From NCBI RefSeq assembly GCF_018324205.1, contig NZ_AP023356.1, positions 6,263,501 through 6,327,500 on the forward strand: DNA of 64,000 nt, in the 5' to 3' direction. The notes beneath the pieces were generated by a model. The model saw only the letters and a program-made list of their open reading frames with translations, had not been told where the DNA came from and ran no database searches. A program made the translations under genes and the position numbers. This document shows, in pieces, positions 17,417 through 26,394 of the stretch (positions within the stretch are counted from its first letter, which is position 1; each line of letters begins with the position of its first letter). This DNA comes from Actinoplanes ianthinogenes. GTDB lineage: Bacteria > Actinomycetota > Actinomycetes > Mycobacteriales > Micromonosporaceae.

Positions 17417-18358
17417 CTAAGCGGCCTCGGGGTAGTGCGCGCGCCGCGGTGCCTTACGGCTGCCGCGGTTCACCCGGCGGACGATGGCCAGCAGCGCGGC
17501 GGAGACCTCCTCCGGGCGCTCCAGCGGCAGCATGTGGCCGGCGCCGGGGCAGACGGTCAGCTCGGCGGCCGGCAGGGCGGAAGCGATCGACTCGGCGCAC
17601 GGCGGCGGGGTGAGCCGGTCCCGGTCGCCGACCAGCACCGCGGCGGGCACGTCGCCGACCGCGGCGAGAGTGTCCAGCCGCTGCTGCGCGCCGATCGAGG
17701 TGCGGAACCCGCCGATCGACCGCAGCGACGCCCGGCCCACGCTGCGCAGGGTCAGGCCCAGGTCGTCGTCGGTGACCCGGTCGCCGAAGAGCAGCCAGCG
17801 CAGCGCCGGGGCCAGCGCGGGCAGCACGGCCCGGTGCGGCCGCCAGGCGCCGGAGCGGGCCAGCACGCCGGCGCCGAAGGTCTCGCCGGCCCGCAGCAGG
17901 CCGGCCATGGTGGGCGGCAGGCCGTACCGGGTGTGGGTGTGTCCCTCGGCGGTGGTGGAGACCAGCAGCAGGCCGGCCACCCGGGCGGCGAACTCGTCCG
18001 GGTGACGGTGCGCGTACTCCATGATCGTCATACCGCCCATCGAGTGCCCGCCGAGCACCACCGGCCCGGTCGGGGCCAGCCGGCGCACCACCTCGGCCAG
18101 GTCGTCGCCGAGCTGATCCAGGGTGGCGGCGTGGCGCCGGGTGGCCGAGGAGCGCCCGTGCCCCCGCGTGTCGTAGGCGATCACCCGCGGAGCCCGGCGG
18201 CCCAGCCCGCTGAGTGCGGTGACCTGGTGCCTCCAGGTCCGCCTGTCCAGGCACCAGCCGTGCAGCAGGATCACGGTCACCGGGGCGTCCGCGGGGCCGG
18301 AGACCTCGGCGTGCAGCCGCACGCCGTCGGCCAGCTGGATCTCGGTTCGCTCGGACAT
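17417..18358 (-). CDS. Alpha/beta-fold hydrolase
   Basis: A 313-residue protein starting MSERTEIQLADGVRLHAEVS behind an excellent ribosome site (GGAGGTGCCC). It has the oxyanion HGW (LLHGWCLDRRTW), the nucleophile elbow GGHSMGGM with Ser, the acid in VGDRDRLTPP, and the histidine in PGAGHMLPLE. These form a complete catalytic triad of esterases, lipases or haloalkane-type hydrolases. A basic C-terminal tail (RKAPRRAHYPEAA) is unusual. The substrate cannot be deduced. It is divergent from carbonic anhydrase with a 170-bp gap. Confidence 0.85.
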   Translation of the reverse strand: MSERTEIQLADGVRLHAEVSGPADAPVTVILLHGWCLDRRTWRHQVTALSGLGRRAPRVIAYDTRGHGRSSATRRHAATLDQLGDDLAEVVRRLAPTGPVVLGGHSMGGMTIMEYAHRHPDEFAARVAGLLLVSTTAEGHTHTRYGLPPTMAGLLRAGETFGAGVLARSGAWRPHRAVLPALAPALRWLLFGDRVTDDDLGLTLRSVGRASLRSIGGFRTSIGAQQRLDTLAAVGDVPAAVLVGDRDRLTPPPCAESIASALPAAELTVCPGAGHMLPLERPEEVSAALLAIVRRVNRGSRKAPRRAHYPEAA

Positions 18359-18528
18359 GGGCACCTCCGCGTGTGTCACGCCCCCCGTCGTACCCGCGGG
18401 TAGCAATCATCACTCGCGATCCGGCCCAGCGACCACTGTCTCTCCGGGTAGGGCCGGACGACCTTTGGTGACCGTGAGCTGCCTCGCAAATACTTTCCTC
18501 GGCCGCCCGGACCGCGAGAATCGACGAC

Positions 18529-19137
18529 ATGACAGGCACCCGCACCGTCCCGGCCATCACCCCCGCCACGGCTCTCGGCGAGCTGATCACCGGCAACAAG
18601 CGGTTCGTGTATGGCAAGCCGCATTATGGGCACAACGTCACCCAGGCCGCCGCGACCGCCGGCGGCCAGCAGCCGCACTCGGTGGTGCTGGGCTGCATCG
18701 ACTCGCGAGTCCCCCTGGAGGCGGTCTTCGACCAGCCGTTCGGCGCGATCTGCGTGGCCCGCTCCGGCGCGCACGTGCTGGACCGGTCGTTGATCGGCTC
18801 GGTGGAGTTCGCCGTCGACGCGCTCGGCGTCTCGCTCGCCCTGGTGGTGGGGCACAAGCGCTGCGGCGCGGTGACCGCCACGGTCGGCGCGGTGCGCTCC
18901 GGCGACCGGCCCGACGGCGACGTCGGCTACCTGGTCGAGGAGATCGCCCCGGCGGTCGACGGGATCGACCTGGCCGACCCGGAGGCGACCGAGCTGGCGA
19001 TCCGCGCGCACGTGACCCGCACCGTCGAGCGCCTGCGCGCGACCCCGAGCCTGGCCGCGGGGATCGCCGAGGGCCGGGTGAACGTGGTGGGCGCGATCTA
19101 CGACCTGGACAGCGGATGGGTCGAGTTCCTCGACTGA
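18529..19137 (+). CDS. Beta-class carbonic anhydrase
   Basis: A 202-residue cytoplasmic enzyme that interconverts CO2 and bicarbonate. Zinc ligands are Cys56 within GCIDSR, His109 and Cys112 within GHKRCGA; the Asp58-Arg60 dyad of the beta class is intact. Upstream, FVYGKPHYGHN matches the family N-terminal helix. Bicarbonate supply would serve acyl-CoA carboxylation for the fatty-acid cluster 4 kb away, though no operon link exists. A strong hairpin terminator follows directly. Confidence 0.92.
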   Translation: MTGTRTVPAITPATALGELITGNKRFVYGKPHYGHNVTQAAATAGGQQPHSVVLGCIDSRVPLEAVFDQPFGAICVARSGAHVLDRSLIGSVEFAVDALGVSLALVVGHKRCGAVTATVGAVRSGDRPDGDVGYLVEEIAPAVDGIDLADPEATELAIRAHVTRTVERLRATPSLAAGIAEGRVNVVGAIYDLDSGWVEFLD

Positions 19138-19167
19138 GGATTTTGAGCTGATCTTCACCAGACGCGA

Positions 19168-19205
19168 AAAAGCACCTCCCGGCCGCCCGGCCGGGAGGTG
19201 CTTTT
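19168..19205. terminator. Strong bidirectional terminator
   Basis: A perfect 17-bp stem (AAAAGCACCTCCCGGCC with its complement) around a four-base loop, with A-rich and T-rich ends on opposite strands. It can end carbonic anhydrase on the plus strand and the small gene on the minus strand. Confidence 0.9.
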
Positions 19206-19225
19206 CAGTGTCTGCGTGGGGCTGC

Positions 19226-19552
19226 TCAGCCCTCGAAGACGCCGGCGTCGACGAGCCGCTGCTCGGCGGCCGCCCAGCCGTGCTCCGGGTTGGCGGTGTG
19301 CAGCGCGCCCAGCTCAGCGCGGATCTTGGCACCGTGGCCGGCCGCGGCCAGCACGCGGATTTCCTCGACGAACGCGTCCGAGGTGGTGTTCAGGTGCGTG
19401 GTCTTGCCGTTGGTCAGGTTCCGCACGTAGGCGAAGCGGCCGTTGGCGAGCGGGATGAGGTACTTGTACTCACCGAGCACGCTGAGGGCGCCACCGGTGC
19501 CCTGGCCGGCGCGGACTGATGCGCGGGCGGTCTTTGAGGTGTTGCCTGCCAC
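19226..19552 (-). CDS. Small hypothetical protein
   Basis: GTG 19552 has a textbook AAGGAG site (AAGGAGTACCGCC), so it is preferred over ATG 19576. The 108-residue product starts VAGNTSKTARASVRAGQGTG, has a beta-rich middle (ALSVLGEYKYLIPLANGRF, AYVRNLTNGKTTHL) and a helical C terminus (SDAFVEEIRVLAAAGHGAKI). It is soluble with no cysteines. No family is recognised; it reads like a conserved actinobacterial small protein. Transcription runs into the bidirectional terminator. Confidence 0.6.
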   Translation of the reverse strand: MAGNTSKTARASVRAGQGTGGALSVLGEYKYLIPLANGRFAYVRNLTNGKTTHLNTTSDAFVEEIRVLAAAGHGAKIRAELGALHTANPEHGWAAAEQRLVDAGVFEG

Positions 19553-19795
19553 GGCGGTACTCCTTGAGGAAAACATCGGGCAAAGAAAAAGGCCGTGGCA
19601 ACTCTACACGACGCCTGGTGAACCGCACCGTCGGAGCAGGTACGAGCGTTGGACCGGATATGCCACTACGGCGGCTCCCATAGTCGATGTTGCGGATTCT
19701 CTGGCGCACCATCCGTACCAACCGGCATCATGGGACACGATCAACCGCGGTCGAGGTCGTAGGGGAAGACGCACCTCGGTCTCCGGGAGGTCACC

Positions 19796-20287
19796 GTGCC
19801 AACGTGTGGCGTCGTATACGTCCACTCATCCCCGCTCGCCGTGTGCCAGCACGTCGAATGGGCCATAGCGCGCGTCCTGACTGCGCCGGTCAATCTCCAA
19901 TGGACCGTGCAGCCGGTCGATCCCAGCATGCGCCGTGCTGAGTGCAGCTGGACCGGACGCGCCGGAACTGGCGCCGAGCTGGCTGCTGCCCTCCGGCAGT
20001 GGCCCATGATCCGTTTCGAGGTGACCGAGGAACCGAGTCCGGGGCTCGACGGCGAGCGGTTCATGCACGTCCCGGGCCGGGGCCTGTTCCACGGCGCGAT
20101 GGGCGCCTCGGGCGACATCCAGATCGGCGAGGACCGGCTGCGGGCCATCATGGCCTCCGCCCGGGCTCCCGAGGCGCTGACGCACGCCCTGGAGAAGGCG
20201 CTCGGCACCGCCTGGGACGCGGAGCTGGAGCCGTATCGGTATGCCGGCGACGGCGCCCCGGTCACGCTCCTCACCCGGGTCGGGTGA
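19796..20287 (+). CDS. DUF3145 family protein
   Basis: A 163-residue protein begun at GTG 19796 behind GGGAGGTCACC. The N terminus PTCGVVYVHSSPLAVCQHVE and the AECSWTGRAGTGAELAAALR segment match what I recall of DUF3145, a family widely conserved in actinobacteria and of unknown function. Two Cys-His-like positions near the N terminus (C-x11-C-x-H) are noticeable. It is soluble and stands alone; the GH3 gene follows 99 bp downstream on the same strand. Confidence 0.75.
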   Translation: MPTCGVVYVHSSPLAVCQHVEWAIARVLTAPVNLQWTVQPVDPSMRRAECSWTGRAGTGAELAAALRQWPMIRFEVTEEPSPGLDGERFMHVPGRGLFHGAMGASGDIQIGEDRLRAIMASARAPEALTHALEKALGTAWDAELEPYRYAGDGAPVTLLTRVG

Positions 20288-20386
20288 CCCTCACGATCGG
20301 CCGGTGTTCCCCGGCCGGTCCGGCTTTCCGGGTGGTTCGCCTTTCTCTGCCGGGTCGGCGCACGGCGATTTCCGCGACCTGATTCG

Positions 20387-22129
20387 ATGGAAGATGTGAA
20401 AAAGCTGTCCCGTGTCGCATTTGTCGCCCCGCTGCTGCTGCTCGCCGGAGCGTGCGGTGACGATGCCGACACGCCGGCGAACCCGCCGCCGAGCGCCGTG
20501 GCGCTGAGCGCCTCGGCGCCCGCGCCGATCTCCGAGTCGGCGTCCGCCCCGCCGGCGGACCCGGCGGTCCGGGCCGCGGCGGTGGTGGCCACGCTCAGCG
20601 ACGACGACCTGGCCGGGCAGGTGCTGATGCCGTACGCCTACGGCGGCTCGGCCACCCAGGTGGACGCCGGTTCGGCGGCCGGGAACCGGAGCCTGGCCGG
20701 AGTGGACACTCCGGCCCAGATGATCGCCAAGTACAGGCTGGGCGGTCTGATCCTGGTCTCGTTCACCCAGAACGACCCGACCGGCAAGACCAACCCCACG
20801 TCGAACGTGGAGAACCCGAAGCAGGTGCGGGCGCTCACCGACGGCCTCCAGGCGGCCGCCCGCCAACTGCCCGCCGGTGCCCCGCTGATGATCGGCACCG
20901 ACCAGGAGTACGGCATCGTCACCCGGGTCACCGACGGCATCACCGCGCTCCCGTCGGCACTGGCGGTCGGCGCGGCCGGGCAGCCCCCGCTGACCGAGGC
21001 GGCCTGGCACGCGGCCGGCCGGGAGCTGGCCGCGATGGGCATCACCGTCGACTTCGCCCCGGTCGCCGACACCCTGGGCGCCGCGGGCAGCTCGGTGATC
21101 GGCTCCCGGTCGTACGGCACGGACGCCAAGGCGAACGCGGCCCAGGTCGCCGCCGCCGTGCGCGGACTCCAGGCGGGCGGGGTCTCGGCCGCGCTCAAGC
21201 ACTTCCCCGGGCACGGGCACACCACCGGCGACAGCCACGACGAGCTACCGGTGATCAAGCAGGACCTGGCCGCCTGGAAGGCGCAGGACCTGCCGCCGTT
21301 CCAGGCCGGGGTGCAGGCCGGCGCGGGCGTGGTGATGTCCGGCCACCTCAACCTCCAGGCGGTGGACAAGGGCACGGCCGCCACCTTCTCCCACAAGATC
21401 ATGACGGACGTGCTGCGCGGCCAGCTGAAGTTCACCGGGGTGGCGATCACCGACGCGATGAACATGGCCCCGGCGATGAAGTGGCCGGCCGGCGAGGCCG
21501 CGGTCCGCGCCCTGAACGCGGGCAACGACATGCTGCTCATGCCGCCGGACATCGGCGCCGCCCGGGACGGCATCGTCGCCGGGCTGAGGAGCGGCGCCCT
21601 CAAGCGGGAACGCCTCATTGAGGCGGTCACCCGGATCCTCACCCTGAAGTTCCGCACCGCGGCCACCGCGCAGCCCGACCTCTCCGTGCTCGGCTCGGCG
21701 CCCCACCAGCAGGCGGTCTCGGCCCTCGACGCGGCCTCGATCACCGTCCTGCGCGGCAGGTGCGCGGGCCCGCTGGTCGACGGGCCGGTCACGGTGACCG
21801 CGCCGTCCTCCCGCGAGGTGGCCCGGGTCAACCTGGTGCACGCGTTGCAGGCGGCCGGCGTCAAGGTGCAGGCCGCGGGCGGCGCGGAGATCCGGCTGGT
21901 CGGCTACGGCGACAAGCCGGTCGACCTGTCCCCGGACGCGGCCGTCACGGTGATGATGGACCTGCCGGGGCTGCTGGCATATGCGAAGTCGCCGACGCTG
22001 GTGGCCACGTACTCGTCCAGCAAGCTGTCGCTGACCGCGCTCGCCTCGGTGATCGCCGGCAAGGCGACCGCGCCGGGCAAGTCGCCGATCGCGGTGGCCG
22101 GTCTGCCCCGCAGCGCCTGCGCCAAGTAG
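20387..22129 (+). CDS. GH3 family lipoprotein, probable beta-N-acetylhexosaminidase
   Basis: A 580-residue protein with a lipoprotein signal (VAFVAPLLLLAGACGD, lipobox LAGAC), a Pro/Ala/Ser linker, then a glycoside hydrolase family 3 TIM barrel. NagZ-type features are present: IGTDQEYGIVTRV, DFAPVADT, the catalytic loop KHFPGHGHTTGDSH carrying the Asp-His dyad, and nucleophile Asp in VAITDAMNM. A C-terminal domain of about 190 residues resembles the second GH3 domain. It likely trims N-acetylglucosamine from peptidoglycan fragments or chitin oligomers outside the membrane. The window also encodes a GH18 chitinase at 49 kb. Confidence 0.85.
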   Translation: MEDVKKLSRVAFVAPLLLLAGACGDDADTPANPPPSAVALSASAPAPISESASAPPADPAVRAAAVVATLSDDDLAGQVLMPYAYGGSATQVDAGSAAGNRSLAGVDTPAQMIAKYRLGGLILVSFTQNDPTGKTNPTSNVENPKQVRALTDGLQAAARQLPAGAPLMIGTDQEYGIVTRVTDGITALPSALAVGAAGQPPLTEAAWHAAGRELAAMGITVDFAPVADTLGAAGSSVIGSRSYGTDAKANAAQVAAAVRGLQAGGVSAALKHFPGHGHTTGDSHDELPVIKQDLAAWKAQDLPPFQAGVQAGAGVVMSGHLNLQAVDKGTAATFSHKIMTDVLRGQLKFTGVAITDAMNMAPAMKWPAGEAAVRALNAGNDMLLMPPDIGAARDGIVAGLRSGALKRERLIEAVTRILTLKFRTAATAQPDLSVLGSAPHQQAVSALDAASITVLRGRCAGPLVDGPVTVTAPSSREVARVNLVHALQAAGVKVQAAGGAEIRLVGYGDKPVDLSPDAAVTVMMDLPGLLAYAKSPTLVATYSSSKLSLTALASVIAGKATAPGKSPIAVAGLPRSACAK

Positions 22130-22363
22130 GACGTCGCCGCGGCGGTGGCCGCCACGAGCTCACGTCCGCGGCGCGGACCCCGGGCGATGCCCGTGGCTGG
22201 TCGAGGTGGACATCGCCGCCACTGCCGCCACCGGTCCGCCCTCGGTCGCGGTGAGCGTCGCCAGCTGGACGGGTGGGGTCGGGGTTCGGTGACCACCCAC
22301 GGGCAATGAAGGGCGCGGAGATCGTCCTGGACGCTGAGCTGGCTGGCTCCGCTTCGCTCCGCG

Positions 22364-22465
22364 GCAAAACGCCTGGTAACCGGTGACGAGGCAGCTGATT
22401 CCCCGCCACCGGCAAACCCCACCGGCGTCGGGGAATCAGTTGCCTCGTCACCGGCGGCGTTTTGC
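22364..22465. repeat. Long imperfect inverted repeat in a 420-bp gene-free gap
   Basis: Between the GH3 stop (22129) and the next gene (22549) no convincing ORF is seen. The gap holds a long hairpin. Outer arms GCAAAACGCC (22364-22373) and GGCGTTTTGC (22456-22465) match over 10 bp. Inner arms of 24 bp (22382-22405 and 22429-22452) have one mismatch. The loop is 23 bases. It separates two convergent genes, so it could be a terminator, but the stem is far longer than usual and lacks a T-tract, which also fits a small mobile or REP-like element. Confidence 0.75.
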
Positions 22466-22548
22466 AGCGGCCAGATCTCCGTGCCCGGCCCGCGCGGGAG
22501 CGTGCGGTCCGCACCCCGGCGGACGCGCGTATATGAAGATCTAGATCG

Positions 22549-23883
22549 TCAAAGAGGGATGTTGCTGCGGGCGCCTCGGGCCGGGGGTGCTTCGGCGAGG
22601 GCTTCGGCGATGCGGCGGCGGGTCTCGTCCGGGTGGATGACGGCGTCGACCACGCCGGCTTCCAGGGCGGGCTGGACGCCGCCGGTGGCCTCGACGTGGG
22701 CGCGGATCAGGCGTTCGCGGAGGGGGTCGCGCTCGGCGGGTGCGGCGGCGGCGAGTTGCCGGCGGTGCAGGACGTGGACGGCGGCGCCCGGGTCCAGCAC
22801 CGCCACCTCGGCGTGTGGCCAGGCCAGGACGGCGGTGGCGCCGAGCGCGCGGGAGTTCATCGCCAGGTAGCCGCCGCCGTAGGCGCGACGGGTCACCAGG
22901 GTCACCCGGGGGACGACCGATGCGGCGAAGGCGTGCAGGAGCTGGGCGCCGCGCCGGACCACCGCGTCCGGCTCGCGGTCGGGCAGGTAGCCGGGGGTGT
23001 CGACGAGGACCAGCAGGGGGATCGCCAGGGCGTCGCACATCCGGACGAAGCGGGCGGCCTTCTCGGCGGCGGACGCGTCCAGGCAGCCGTTGAGGTGCTG
23101 CGGGTTGTTCGCGACCACCCCGACGGTACGCCCGGCGAAGCGCCCCAGCACGGTCACCAGGTTGGGTGCCCAGTGCGCGTGCGACTCCAGGCCGGGCTCG
23201 TCGAGCAGGGCGCGGACCAGCGGCCGTACGTCGTAGTTCGCGCCGGTGAGCAGCGAGTCGAGCGGGCGCCCGACCGTGCTGCCGGGCCGGACGTCGTCGG
23301 GCGACAGCCGGCCCTGATGGCCGAGGAGCCGGATCAGCCGGCGCGCCTCGGCGAGCGCGGCCGGTTCGTCCTCGGTGGCGACGTGCGCCCACGAGGTGGC
23401 GGTGCCGGACGGAACCAGCCGGCCGGCCCTGCTCATGATCACCAGGTCGGTGAGCGCCGGGCTGTACGCGGCACTGCCCGCGGCCGGCCCCAGCACCACC
23501 GAGACCTGCGGGATCCGGCCGGAGGCCCGCACCATGGCGGCGAAGACCCGGCCGGCCGCGTCGAGCGAGCTCACGCCCTCGGCGAGCCGTGCCCCGCCGG
23601 AGTGCCAGAGCCCGGCCACCGGAACGCGGTCCCGCACCGCGACGTCGATCGCCTCGACGACCCGCCGGCACCCCGCCACGCCGATCGCGCCGCCCATCCG
23701 GGTGGCGTCGGTGGCGAAGGCGACGGCGGGGGTGCCGTCGACCGTGCCACGGGCGTGCAGCACGCCGGACTCGTCCCGGGGGGCGAGCAGGCGCAGGGTG
23801 CCGCGGTCGAAGAGGGTACGCAGTCTCAGCTCGGGATCACGCCGATCGGTGGCCGAATCTGTCCCTCCGGGGGTGAAGGGCAC
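22549..23883 (-). CDS. Acyl-CoA carboxylase carboxyltransferase (beta) subunit
   Basis: A 444-residue biotin-dependent carboxyltransferase. Two crotonase-like halves are visible: the N half with GLWHSGGARLAEGVSSLDAA and GPAAGSAAYSPALTD, and the C half with LLVLVDTPGYLPDREPDAVV and RRAYGGGYLAMNSRALGA, typical of AccD/PccB proteins. It transfers carboxyl from biotin to acetyl- or propionyl-CoA to make malonyl- or methylmalonyl-CoA. It is the last gene of the fab cluster, 12 bp after fabF, so it probably feeds malonyl-CoA to the pathway. It is shorter than typical PccB (about 530). No biotin carboxylase gene is in the window. Confidence 0.85.
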   Translation of the reverse strand: MPFTPGGTDSATDRRDPELRLRTLFDRGTLRLLAPRDESGVLHARGTVDGTPAVAFATDATRMGGAIGVAGCRRVVEAIDVAVRDRVPVAGLWHSGGARLAEGVSSLDAAGRVFAAMVRASGRIPQVSVVLGPAAGSAAYSPALTDLVIMSRAGRLVPSGTATSWAHVATEDEPAALAEARRLIRLLGHQGRLSPDDVRPGSTVGRPLDSLLTGANYDVRPLVRALLDEPGLESHAHWAPNLVTVLGRFAGRTVGVVANNPQHLNGCLDASAAEKAARFVRMCDALAIPLLVLVDTPGYLPDREPDAVVRRGAQLLHAFAASVVPRVTLVTRRAYGGGYLAMNSRALGATAVLAWPHAEVAVLDPGAAVHVLHRRQLAAAAPAERDPLRERLIRAHVEATGGVQPALEAGVVDAVIHPDETRRRIAEALAEAPPARGARSNIPL

Positions 23884-23895
23884 GGCTCCTCCTGG

Positions 23896-25122
23896 TCAGG
23901 GGCGCGCGAAGACCAGGGCCACGTTGTGGCCGCCGAAACCGAACGAGTTGTTGAGCGCGGCCGGGATGTCGAGCTGGCGGGGCTTGTGCGCCGCCACGTC
24001 GAGGTCCAGCCGCTCGTCCGGGTCGTCGAGGTTGATGGTCGGGGGAACGATGTTGTCGCGGATCGCCAGGATGGTGGCGATCGACTCCAGCGCGCCGGCC
24101 GCGCCCAGCAGGTGCCCGGTCATCGACTTGGTCGACGTGACCACCGGGTGGTCACCGAGAGCGGCCCTGATGCCCTTGATCTCACCCATGTCACCGGCCG
24201 GGGTCGAGGTCGCGTGGGCGTTGACGTGCTTGATGTCGGCGCCGGTCAGACCGGCGTCGCGCAGCGCCATCTGCATCGCCCGGATCCCGCCCCGGCACTC
24301 CGGGTCGGGCTGGACGATGTCGTAGCCGTCCGAGGTGACGCCCGCGCCGGCCAGCCGGGCGTAGACCCGGGCACCGCGCGCGGCCGCGTGGTCGGCCCGC
24401 TCCAGGATGATCGCGCCGGAACCCTCACCGAGGACGAAGCCATCCCGGTTCTTGTCCCACGGGCGGGAGGCCCGCTCCGGCTCGTCGTTGCGCGTCGACA
24501 TCGCGCGCATCGAGGCGAAACCGGCGATCGGCAGCGGGTGGATGACGGCCTCGGTGCTGCCGGCCACCACCACGTCGGCCCGTCCGGCCTTGATCAGGTC
24601 GAGGCCCAGGGCGATCGCCTCGGCGCCGGTGGCGCACGCGCTGGCCATCGCCCGGACGCCGGCCTTGGCGCCGAACTCCAGCCCCACGTAGGCGGCCGGG
24701 CCGTTCGGCATCAGCATCGGCACCGTGTGCGGGCTGACCCGCCGCGGTCCCGACTGCTCCAGGATGTCGTCCTGGTCCAGCAGGGTGATCGCCCCGCCGA
24801 TGCCACTGCCGAAGCTGACCGCGAGGCGCTCCTGATCCAGCTCGACGCCCTCCAGTCCGGCGTCCGCCCAGGCCTGCTTCGCGGCGATGATGGCCATCGC
24901 CTCACTGCGGTCCAGGCGGCGCATCCGGACCCGCTCGATGACCTCCGACGGCTCGACGGCCAGTCGAGCGCCGATGCGCACGGGCAGCTGGCCGGCCCAC
25001 TCCTCGGTGAGAGTTCGCACTCCGGAGCGGCCGGCAAGCATGGCGTCCCAAGTGGACACGACGTCCCCGCCCAGCGGGGTCGTCGCGCCGAGCCCGGTGA
25101 CGACGACGTCTACAGTGCTCAT
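23896..25122 (-). CDS. fabF: Beta-ketoacyl-ACP synthase II
   Basis: A 408-residue condensing enzyme extending acyl-ACP with malonyl-ACP. The catalytic triad is Cys163 (ASACATGAEAI), His303 (NAHATSTPAGD) and His337 (TKSMTGHLLGAAGA). The glycine-rich C terminus NNSFGFGGHNVALVF is intact. ATG 25122 lies one base after the acpP stop, so the two are coupled. It belongs to the cluster order fabD-fabH-acpP-fabF-accD-like, which marks primary fatty-acid synthesis and not a polyketide pathway. Confidence 0.95.
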   Translation of the reverse strand: MSTVDVVVTGLGATTPLGGDVVSTWDAMLAGRSGVRTLTEEWAGQLPVRIGARLAVEPSEVIERVRMRRLDRSEAMAIIAAKQAWADAGLEGVELDQERLAVSFGSGIGGAITLLDQDDILEQSGPRRVSPHTVPMLMPNGPAAYVGLEFGAKAGVRAMASACATGAEAIALGLDLIKAGRADVVVAGSTEAVIHPLPIAGFASMRAMSTRNDEPERASRPWDKNRDGFVLGEGSGAIILERADHAAARGARVYARLAGAGVTSDGYDIVQPDPECRGGIRAMQMALRDAGLTGADIKHVNAHATSTPAGDMGEIKGIRAALGDHPVVTSTKSMTGHLLGAAGALESIATILAIRDNIVPPTINLDDPDERLDLDVAAHKPRQLDIPAALNNSFGFGGHNVALVFARP

Positions 25123-25123
25123 C

Positions 25124-25366
25124 TCAGTGGTTCGCCTCGATGTAGGTGACCGCGTCACCGACGGTCTTGAGGTTCTGCACCTCGTTGTCCGGGATCTTGA
25201 CGCCGAACTTCTCCTCGGCGGCCACCACGACCTCGACCATCGACAGCGAGTCGACGTCCAGGTCGTCGGTGAAGGACTTGCTCTCGGCGACGTCGTCCGG
25301 GTTCACCCCGGCGACCTCCTCGAGGATCTCGGCGAGGCCAGAGGTGATCTCTTCGCGAGTAGCCAT
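25124..25366 (-). CDS. acpP: Acyl carrier protein
   Basis: An 80-residue acidic four-helix carrier starting MATREEITSGLAEILEEVAG. The phosphopantetheine attachment serine is Ser40 in DLDVDSLSMVEV. It carries growing acyl chains between FabH, FabF and the reductases. ATG 25366 was chosen over longer in-frame options because it matches the family start. It lies between fabH (46 bp away) and fabF (1-bp gap). Confidence 0.95.
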   Translation of the reverse strand: MATREEITSGLAEILEEVAGVNPDDVAESKSFTDDLDVDSLSMVEVVVAAEEKFGVKIPDNEVQNLKTVGDAVTYIEANH

Positions 25367-25412
25367 GGTTTTTCTGTTTCCTCTCGGTTTTAACGGTTTG
25401 TGCAGAGCGACC

Positions 25413-26363
25413 TTACGGGCAGCGGACGACCTGACCCGCATAGGTCAGGCCGCCGCCGAAGCCGAACAGCAGCACCGGCGCCCCGGAGGGCACCTCGCGG
25501 CGCTCGATCAGCTTGGACAGGGCCAGCGGCACACTGGCCGCCGAGGTGTTGCCGGACTCGACCAGGTCCTTGGCGACGATCGCGTCCGGGCCCAGGCCCA
25601 GCCGCTTCACGATGCCGTCGATGATCCGGGTGTTGGCCTGGTGCGGCACGAAGGCGGCCAGGTCGGACGGCTCGACGCCGGCCCGGCGGCACGCCTCGAT
25701 GGCGAACGGGGCGAGCGCGGTGGTCGCCCAGCGGAAGACGATCTGGCCCTCCTGCTTGATGTACGGCTGCCAGCCCTCGATCCGCAGCACGTCACCCTTG
25801 TCCGGGGCGGAGCCCCAGAGCACCGGTCCGACGCCGACCTCGTCCTCGGCGGTCACCCCGGTCACCACGGCCGCGCCGGCCGCGTCGCCGAAGAGCACGG
25901 CGGTGGTCCGGTCGGACCAGTCGGTGACGTCGGAGAGCTTCTCCGCGCCGATCACGATCGCGTTGCGGGCGGCGCCGGCGCGGATCGCGTGGTCGGCGCT
26001 GGCCATCGCGTACGAGAAGCCGGAGCAGGCGGTGTTCAGGTCGTACGCCGCCGGGGCGACGATGCCGAGCTTGCTCGCCACCCGGGTCGCCACGTTCGGG
26101 CAGCGGTCGATCGACGAGCAGGTGGCGACGACCACCAGGTCGATGTCGGCGGCCGAGAGCCCGGACGCCGCGAGCGCCTTCTCCGCGGCGTAGGTGGCCA
26201 TGTCGGCGACCGTCTCGCCGTCGGCGATCCGCCGCTCGGCGATGCCCACCCGGTCCCGGATCCACTCGTCGTTGGTGTCCAGGGTCTTGGTGAGGTCTTC
26301 GTTCGTCACCACGCGCGAGGGCTGGTAGTGACCCATCGCGACGATGCGGGAACCCGCGATCAT
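25413..26363 (-). CDS. fabH: Beta-ketoacyl-ACP synthase III
   Basis: A 316-residue initiating condensing enzyme joining acyl-CoA to malonyl-ACP. The triad is Cys113 (NTACSGFSYAM), His241 (FVPHQANTRI) and Asn272 (ESGNTSAASVPL). In actinobacteria FabH prefers branched or short acyl-CoA primers. The start has an excellent GAAGGAGGAACAGG site. It follows fabD by 31 bp in the same transcript. Confidence 0.95.
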   Translation of the reverse strand: MIAGSRIVAMGHYQPSRVVTNEDLTKTLDTNDEWIRDRVGIAERRIADGETVADMATYAAEKALAASGLSAADIDLVVVATCSSIDRCPNVATRVASKLGIVAPAAYDLNTACSGFSYAMASADHAIRAGAARNAIVIGAEKLSDVTDWSDRTTAVLFGDAAGAAVVTGVTAEDEVGVGPVLWGSAPDKGDVLRIEGWQPYIKQEGQIVFRWATTALAPFAIEACRRAGVEPSDLAAFVPHQANTRIIDGIVKRLGLGPDAIVAKDLVESGNTSAASVPLALSKLIERREVPSGAPVLLFGFGGGLTYAGQVVRCP

Positions 26364-26394
26364 CCTGTTCCTCCTTCGGTCGCGACTGCGCGCG

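Noticed and set aside
15063..17420. 785-codon plus-strand frame antisense to helD
   Set aside because: helD carries intact helicase motifs; the antisense frame is a GC-bias shadow.
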